Positions 58,878-64,000 of a stretch of DNA of 64,000 bases are shown piece by piece. Each line of letters begins with the position of its first letter. Within the stretch, counting starts at the first letter, position 1. The stretch comes from Pyrobaculum neutrophilum V24Sta. Its GTDB lineage: Archaea; Thermoproteota; Thermoprotei; Thermoproteales; Thermoproteaceae. The translations under genes and the position numbers were made by a program. The notes under the pieces were generated by a model. The model saw nothing but the letters and a program-made list of their open reading frames with translations. It did not search any database and had not been told where the DNA came from. The stretch is from contig NC_010525.1 in the NCBI RefSeq assembly GCF_000019805.1, positions 496,001-560,000 of the forward strand. Direction: 5' to 3'.

Positions 58878-61510
58878 GGCTAGACGCCATAGAGGTGGGG
58901 GGTAAGGCCTTCCGCTTCTACAGCCTGAGGTCCCTCCGAGGCGAGGGGTACGACGTTGATAGGTTGCCCTACTCCATAAGGGTCCTCGTGGAAAACGTCA
59001 TGCGGAACCTCGACGGGAGGAGCATAACTGAGGAGCATCTGGAGCGCCTCCTTAGGTGGAGCCCCAAGGCGCCCAGCGGGGAGGTGGCCATAAAGATCTC
59101 CCGCGTTGTTATGCAGGACTACACCGGGGTGCCCGCCGTCGTCGACCTCGCCACCATGCGAGATATAGCTGTGAAGATGGGTATGGACCCCAGCGTTGTC
59201 AATCCGCGGGTGCCCGTAGACCTAATCATAGACCACTCAGTCCAGGTGGACTTCTGGGGCTCCCGCGAGGCGCTTAGGAAAAACCTCGAGCTTGAGATCC
59301 AGAGAAACAGGGAGCGGTACCGCTTCCTCAAGTGGGCGCAGCAGGCCTTCAAAAACCTGAGGGTCTTCCCCCCCGGCACCGGCATAATACACCAGGTTAA
59401 CCTGGAGCACTTGGCGAAGGTGGTGGTGGCGGATGGGGATCTGGCCTACTTCGAGACGCTGGTCGGCATGGACAGCCACACCACGATGATAAACGGGCTT
59501 GGGGTAGTGGGCTGGGGCGTCGGCGGGGTGGAGGCCGAGGCGGCCATGCTGGGGGAGCCCATAACGATCAAGGTGCCGAGGGTAGTCGGCGTGTACCTAT
59601 ACGGCGAGCCTAGGCCCGGCGTAACATCGACCGACATCGTTTTGGCCATCACAGAGACCCTCCGCAAGGTCGACGTGGTTGACGCCTTTGTGGAGTTCTA
59701 CGGCGAGGGGGTGCGGAGGCTGTCGGTGCCGGACCGCGCCACCGTCGCCAACATGGCGCCGGAGTACGGCTCAACCATGGGCTTGTTCCCCGTCGACGAG
59801 AACACGCTCTCATACCTCAGAGCCACGGGGCGACCTGAGGAACACGTGGCGCTGGTTAGGCGGTACTACGAGTCCCAGGGGGTCTTCGGAGGCGTGGAGG
59901 GGGCCGAGTACAGCCAGGTGGTTGAGTTTGACCTATCCGCCGTGGATCGCAACGTGGCCGGCCCTACGCTTCCCTGGCAGAGGCGTCCGCTTTCAGAGGT
60001 GCCGGCGAGCTTCGCCCTATTTCTACAGGAGAGGAAGAAGAGGACTAGGAAGGCCGTCGAGATAGAGATAGATGGGAGGCGTGTACAGTTTGGAGACGGG
60101 GACGTGGTCATCGCGGCGATCACCAGCTGCACAAACACCAGCAACCCCTACCTCCTCGCCGCGGCTGGGCTCGTGGCGAAGAGGGCTGTGGAGCTCGGCA
60201 TAAGACCTCCGCCGTATGTCAAAACCAGCTTCGCCCCAGGGTCTAGAGCCGCCGCGGAGATGCTGGAGAGAAGCGGCCTCCAGAGGTACCTAGACGAGCT
60301 GGGCTTCCACGTCGTAGCCTACGGCTGCACTACGTGTATCGGGAACTCCGGCCCTCTGCCGCCTCCTGTGGCAAAGGCGATAAGGGAGCACGACATAGTC
60401 GCCGCCGCCGTTCTATCGGGCAACAGAAACTTCGAAGGTAGGGTCCACCCCGACGTCAAGGCGGCGTACCTAGCCTCGCCTCCCCTAGTGGTGGCCTACG
60501 CCCTAGCTGGCACAGTGCTCCGCGATCTAGAGCGGGAGCCGCTGGCGTATACGCCCGAGGGGAGGCCCGTATACCTACGGGACCTCTGGCCTAGGCCGGA
60601 GGAGGTGAACCGCGTTGTAGAGGAGGGGATGGACCCCAGCGCATACGTAGAGAAGTACAGCAAGATAGGCGAGCTCGTGCCGGAGTGGAGCGCCCTGGAG
60701 GCCCCCTCCGGCTTGCTCTACCGGTGGCGCGCCGACGACACCTACATCCAGCCCTCCCCCCTGTTTGAGGGCGAGGCGGGCGTCTCCGACATCCTCGGCG
60801 CTAGAGCCCTGTTGATATTGGGGGACAACATAACCACCGACCATATATCGCCGGCCGGCGGCATATCGGCGGATAACCCAGCCGGCCAGTACCTGCTCTC
60901 CCTAGGCGTTAAACCCGCCGAGTTTAACACCTTTGGTGCTCGTAGGGGCAACTGGCAGGTCATGGTCCGCGGCGCCTTTTCCAGCAAAGGCTACCGCAAC
61001 AAAATCGGTAACCTGGAGGGCGGTCTCACCGTGAAGCAACCTGAGGGCAGAGTGATGAGCGTGTTCGAGGCGGCGGAGGCCTACAGGAAGGAGGGCACCC
61101 CCGTGATCGTGATCGCCGGCAAGAACTACGGCGCAGGGTCCAGCAGAGACTGGGCGGCCAAAGGCCCCAAGCTCCTCGGCGTTAAGGCCGTCGTCGCTGA
61201 GAGCTTCGAGAGGATACACAGGTCGAACCTCGCCATGGTCGGCATACTCCCGATACAGCTACCGCCGGGCGTCACAGTGGACAGCCTCCGCCTAGACGGC
61301 ACCGAAACCTTCGACATTTTAGGCATCTCCGACGGCCTAGCGCCTGGAAAGGAAGTCACGCTCAGAATACGCAGAAGGGACGGGAGTGCCGAGGAGGTGA
61401 GGGCGAAACTGGCGATATACACATGGGCCGAGGCGGAGTACATAAAACACGGCGGGATACTCCCCTACGTGCTGAAGAGGATCCTCGGCGCAGAGCTTAA
61501 AAACCGATAG
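58874..61510 (+). CDS. acnA: Aconitate hydratase
   Basis: The 878-residue product has the AcnA domain plan: VLVENVMRNLDG near the N-terminus, the Fe-S cysteines in AITSCTNTSNP and YGCTTCIGNSGP, active-site GMDSHTTMINGLGVVGWGVGGVEAEAAMLG, and the C-terminal swivel with GAGSSRDWAAKGPKLLGV. It interconverts citrate and isocitrate, and Thermoproteales use it in their carbon-fixation and citric-acid cycles. ATG 58874 (MRLDAIEVGGK) is the start. Confidence 0.96.
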   Translation: MRLDAIEVGGKAFRFYSLRSLRGEGYDVDRLPYSIRVLVENVMRNLDGRSITEEHLERLLRWSPKAPSGEVAIKISRVVMQDYTGVPAVVDLATMRDIAVKMGMDPSVVNPRVPVDLIIDHSVQVDFWGSREALRKNLELEIQRNRERYRFLKWAQQAFKNLRVFPPGTGIIHQVNLEHLAKVVVADGDLAYFETLVGMDSHTTMINGLGVVGWGVGGVEAEAAMLGEPITIKVPRVVGVYLYGEPRPGVTSTDIVLAITETLRKVDVVDAFVEFYGEGVRRLSVPDRATVANMAPEYGSTMGLFPVDENTLSYLRATGRPEEHVALVRRYYESQGVFGGVEGAEYSQVVEFDLSAVDRNVAGPTLPWQRRPLSEVPASFALFLQERKKRTRKAVEIEIDGRRVQFGDGDVVIAAITSCTNTSNPYLLAAAGLVAKRAVELGIRPPPYVKTSFAPGSRAAAEMLERSGLQRYLDELGFHVVAYGCTTCIGNSGPLPPPVAKAIREHDIVAAAVLSGNRNFEGRVHPDVKAAYLASPPLVVAYALAGTVLRDLEREPLAYTPEGRPVYLRDLWPRPEEVNRVVEEGMDPSAYVEKYSKIGELVPEWSALEAPSGLLYRWRADDTYIQPSPLFEGEAGVSDILGARALLILGDNITTDHISPAGGISADNPAGQYLLSLGVKPAEFNTFGARRGNWQVMVRGAFSSKGYRNKIGNLEGGLTVKQPEGRVMSVFEAAEAYRKEGTPVIVIAGKNYGAGSSRDWAAKGPKLLGVKAVVAESFERIHRSNLAMVGILPIQLPPGVTVDSLRLDGTETFDILGISDGLAPGKEVTLRIRRRDGSAEEVRAKLAIYTWAEAEYIKHGGILPYVLKRILGAELKNR

Positions 61511-61522
61511 GCGCCAAAGGCC

Positions 61523-61849
61523 ATGGATAAAACCTTAGCCGCCCTCCTAGCCCCCCTCGTCCTTGGCTACATCGGAATAAACTTCGTGGGGTTGCCCCCC
61601 GCCCTTGTAGCTGAAAACCTGACGCTCGCCGCCATATACGCCGCCTTCGCCGCGTTGATGATCCGTAGGCCAGACCGGCTGACCTACACGGCGCTGGCGC
61701 TGGTGGCGGCTTTCAACGCCGGCAGAGTCTCACGCACGGTCTGGTCGCCCGTGGAGGGCTTCGGTAGGCTAGCCGAGGAGCACATCCCCCTCCTCCTCTA
61801 CCTACTGTTGGTGGCCGCCTTTGCGTTTGCGAGATCTGTAAAGAGATGA
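61523..61849 (+). CDS. Small membrane protein upstream of tpiA
   Basis: The 108-residue product has four hydrophobic segments (for example [18 protein letters not shown] and [24 protein letters not shown]) and a basic C-terminus. The stop overlaps the tpiA start (ATGA), and it follows aconitase by 12 bp, so the three form one operon. No family was recognised. Confidence 0.65.
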   Translation: MDKTLAALLAPLVLGYIGINFVGLPPALVAENLTLAAIYAAFAALMIRRPDRLTYTALALVAAFNAGRVSRTVWSPVEGFGRLAEEHIPLLLYLLLVAAFAFARSVKR

Positions 61850-62520
61850 GGCTCCCCATCTTGATCATAAACTTCAAGGCCTACGCCGAGGCCGCCGGCA
61901 GGCGGGCTCTGGAGATAGCAAAGGCCGCGGAGAGAGCCGCCAGAGAGCTGGGGGTAAACATAGCGGTTGCCCCCAACCACCTGGAGCTAGCGCTGGTGGC
62001 CCAGTCCGTCGACATCCCGGTATATGCCCAAGGCGCCGATGTCGAGACGCCGGGGGCGCACACGGCGCATGTGGCCGTGGACAACGTTAAAGAGGCTGGG
62101 GCGGCGGGCCTCATCTTGAACCACAGCGAGGCCCCCCTCGCCCTCAGCCAGCTGTCTAGGCTAGCGGCTAGGGCAAAAGCCGTGGGTCTAGACCTGGTGA
62201 TATGTGCCCCGGACCCCGACACGTCCCTCGCCGCGGCCGCCCTAAAGCCGCACGCCGTCGCCGTAGAGCCCCCCGAGCTCATAGGCACGGGGAGGGCGGT
62301 CTCTAGGTACAAGCCCGAGGCCGTGGTGCAGACCGTGGAAAAGGTGTCGAGGCACTTCCCAGATGTGGCTGTTATAACGGGCGCCGGCATAGAGTCCGGC
62401 GAGGACGTTGCCGCGGCCCTCAAGCTAGGCACCAGAGGCGTACTGCTCGCCAGCGCCGCCGTCAAGGCCAAGGACCACTACCAGAAGATCCTCGAGCTGG
62501 CGAAGCCTCTGGCCGATTAA
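61846..62520 (+). CDS. tpiA: Triosephosphate isomerase
   Basis: The 224-residue archaeal-type TIM has [10 protein letters not shown] (catalytic Lys in NFK), [10 protein letters not shown] (catalytic His, archaeal NHSE variant) and [12 protein letters not shown] (catalytic Glu), then [10 protein letters not shown]. It links gluconeogenesis and glycolysis. Length and motifs are normal. Confidence 0.96.
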   Translation: MRLPILIINFKAYAEAAGRRALEIAKAAERAARELGVNIAVAPNHLELALVAQSVDIPVYAQGADVETPGAHTAHVAVDNVKEAGAAGLILNHSEAPLALSQLSRLAARAKAVGLDLVICAPDPDTSLAAAALKPHAVAVEPPELIGTGRAVSRYKPEAVVQTVEKVSRHFPDVAVITGAGIESGEDVAAALKLGTRGVLLASAAVKAKDHYQKILELAKPLAD

Positions 62521-62593
62521 ATCGCGGCGGAGCCGCCTGCGGTGTCCGCCGCTCATATGCCCCCGATACGGGGGATTTACAATACACCCAGAT

Positions 62594-63244
62594 TTAAGAC
62601 TTTTCACACCCCGAGACCCCGTAGAAACGCCCCACGAACTCCTCAAGCGCCCTCTTGAGCTCCCCCAGCAGTGGGAGGAGCTCGGGCGCCGCCTGGGCAA
62701 GGAGGAAGGCCCCCGCCAGCGTCCTAATCCCGGCGGAGGCAACCCTGACGCCCCCCCACTCCACAACCACACTTCCGACGGCCATGACCCTGGCCTTGTT
62801 TTCGGCGTGCACAACCGCGTCTGGAAAAGGAAATGCGACGTAGCTAAGCGTGAGGGAGTGGCCGGAGTACGGCATATACACCCGCCTTAGGAACCTCCTG
62901 ACGGAGAAGGGGCCTACCCCGTCTATAGCCCTGCCCCATCTGGCCCCAGCGACGTCTACGAACTCCACGTGGCTCCTAAGCCAGCTAAACAGATCCCTCC
63001 CGCCCCTCGCGTATTCAACCCCCAGCGCTCTGCCTACCTCGGAGCCGAGCCAGTCATACAGCTCAAGATAAGGCTTGAGCAGGTCTGAGACCTCTTCCGG
63101 GGCCACAGCCCTCTCGTCGTACCCCTCCCTCGTCTTGCCCACAGCCACCACCCGTCCTTCCCTAGCGATGAAGGTGACCTCCTGGAAGTCTCTCCACGGC
63201 CCGCAGAGGGGGACTATAAGCTCCACTGGCTTACAGAGAAACAT
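62594..63244 (-). CDS. Hypothetical protein, 216 residues
   Basis: The unknown protein starts FLCKPVELIVPLCGPWRDFQEVTFIAREGRVVAVG and has a helical C-terminal half with an Ala/Leu-rich stretch (TLAGAFLLAQAAPELLPLLGELKRALEEFV). The ATG at 63244 diverges from rps6e, with a 28-bp A/T-rich gap between them that must hold both promoters. No domain was recognised. Confidence 0.6.
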   Translation of the reverse strand: MFLCKPVELIVPLCGPWRDFQEVTFIAREGRVVAVGKTREGYDERAVAPEEVSDLLKPYLELYDWLGSEVGRALGVEYARGGRDLFSWLRSHVEFVDVAGARWGRAIDGVGPFSVRRFLRRVYMPYSGHSLTLSYVAFPFPDAVVHAENKARVMAVGSVVVEWGGVRVASAGIRTLAGAFLLAQAAPELLPLLGELKRALEEFVGRFYGVSGCEKS

Positions 63245-63272
63245 TTTTAAAACCGTTTCTCCACAGCGCCTC

Positions 63273-63719
63273 ATGCCTACTTTTAAGCTGGTGCTCTCTG
63301 ACCCCATGTCCGGCAAGGCGAGGCAGTTCGAGGTAAAGGACCCGCTCGCGCAACGCTTCATCGGCTTAAAAATAGGCGATGAGCTTGACGGCCAGGTGCT
63401 GAAGGAGCTCATAGAGCTCCCAAAAGGCGCGAAGGTCAAGATAACCGGGGGTAGCGGCATCGAGGGGGCCCCCATGCACCCCGGCATCCCGGGCCCAGTG
63501 AAGAGGTACGTCCTAGCCGACTCCAGACCCGGCTACCACCCGCCTAAGAGGGGCATGAAAAAGAAGAAGCTCATGAGGGGAAACACGATATCTGACACGA
63601 TAGTTCAGATAAACGCGGTGGTGGTTTACCCGGAGGGCTACGCCGGCCCTCCCGCCATCCCGCTTGGGGCAAAGGAGCTACAGAAGGAAAAGAAAACCGA
63701 GGAGGCCCCAGCCCAGTAG
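63273..63719 (+). CDS. rps6e: 30S ribosomal protein S6e
   Basis: The 148-residue product reads LVLSDPMSGKARQFEVKDPLAQRFIGLKIGDELDGQV and ITGGSGIEGAPMHPGIPGP, with KKKKLMRGNTISDTIVQIN later: the S6e signature. The ATG at 63273 lies about 25 bp after TTTTTAAAA (63245-63252), which supports this start over the longer open frame. It ends with a charged tail. Confidence 0.95.
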   Translation: MPTFKLVLSDPMSGKARQFEVKDPLAQRFIGLKIGDELDGQVLKELIELPKGAKVKITGGSGIEGAPMHPGIPGPVKRYVLADSRPGYHPPKRGMKKKKLMRGNTISDTIVQINAVVVYPEGYAGPPAIPLGAKELQKEKKTEEAPAQ

Positions 63720-63721
63720 CA

Positions 63722-63964
63722 CTACTTTACTATAGACTTCGCTATTATTAACGTGGTTGTGCTCTTTATCTTAGACATCTTCCTAATCTTTTCGGTAATC
63801 AACTTCCTCAGGTTCTCGGCGGTGTCCGTAGAAATCCTCACCACCAGGTCGTAGGGCCCGTAGACTATCATCGCCTCCTTAACCTCTGGGATTTTAACCA
63901 ACGCCTCCATCACCTCGTCCTCCGCCCCAATTTCGGTGTTGACGAACACAAACGCCTCAACCAT
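63722..63964 (-). CDS. Stand-alone Lrp/AsnC ligand-binding (RAM) domain protein
   Basis: The 80-residue product matches the ligand-sensing half of Lrp/AsnC regulators (AFVFVNTEIGAEDEVMEALVKIPEVKEAMIVYGPYDLVVRI), but lacks the N-terminal DNA-binding helix-turn-helix. Such short proteins are common in archaea and may modulate full-length Lrp proteins. The start ATG 63964 lies just before the end of the window, with TTTATAAATAT upstream. Confidence 0.88.
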   Translation of the reverse strand: MVEAFVFVNTEIGAEDEVMEALVKIPEVKEAMIVYGPYDLVVRISTDTAENLRKLITEKIRKMSKIKSTTTLIIAKSIVK

Positions 63965-64000
63965 GTGAAAAAATAGCCCCTCCTTTATAAATATTGCCGA

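Overview
The window looks like a chromosome segment of a hyperthermophilic crenarchaeon of the Thermoproteales, most likely Pyrobaculum or Thermoproteus. Support: most genes start at or a few bases after the transcript, about 25 bp behind an A/T-rich TATA box; two tRNA genes carry small introns at unusual sites; there is an archaeal ribosomal protein S6e; and a crenarchaeal csa1-cas1-cas2-cas4 set sits beside a type III-B Cmr operon. The species call is an inference from gene content, not from a search.

Layout. 1-10.1 kb: a truncated MscS-type channel gene, phoU, a five-gene branched-chain amino-acid type ABC transporter (livKHMGF) and a phosphate ABC transporter (pstSCAB), all on the minus strand except the channel. 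10.1-15.2 kb: an intron-containing tRNA-Tyr, then a decayed zone with remains of a short-chain dehydrogenase, a membrane-anchored nuclease, a VapBC pair and small membrane proteins. 15.2-35.5 kb: a defence island with three CRISPR arrays (28, 6 and 10 repeats) sharing one repeat and one leader type; a complete Cmr complex (cmr3-cmr2 divergent from cmr4-5-1-6); a module of AAA-type ATPase, Cys-rich protein and an unrecognised 180-residue protein, present once whole and once as a deletion remnant; a Csx1-type CARF-HEPN effector; and the adaptation operon csa1-cas1-cas2-cas4. A 121-residue gene plus leader is duplicated in inverted orientation at about 15.2-15.8 and 30.7-31.4 kb. 35.5-42.3 kb: a second decay zone with a truncated CARF-winged-helix regulator, a shattered ATPase/DUF234 gene, a frameshifted methyltransferase, a ParA lacking its P-loop, a TnpB-like nuclease gene, and a HEPN/MNT pair with a broken HEPN gene. 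42.3-64 kb: mostly intact housekeeping genes, including tRNA-Arg, nadM, pheS, a coiled-coil pair, an M42 peptidase, a nucleoside phosphorylase, a LysO-like exporter, ubiX, a SIS isomerase, speH, aconitase, tpiA and rps6e.

How the parts may work together. The three arrays would supply crRNAs to the Cmr complex. Cas10/Cmr2 keeps its GGDD cyclase motif but appears to have lost the HD nuclease motif, so immunity here probably relies on target-RNA cleavage by Cmr4 and on cyclic oligoadenylate activating Csx1. No cas6 and no type I-A interference genes are in the window, so crRNA processing must be encoded elsewhere. The best candidate for something undescribed is the ATPase / Cys-rich / 180-residue protein module between cmr6 and csx1. 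Both defence-flanking zones are rich in single-base frameshifts; some of these could be sequence errors, which cannot be decided from the sequence alone.
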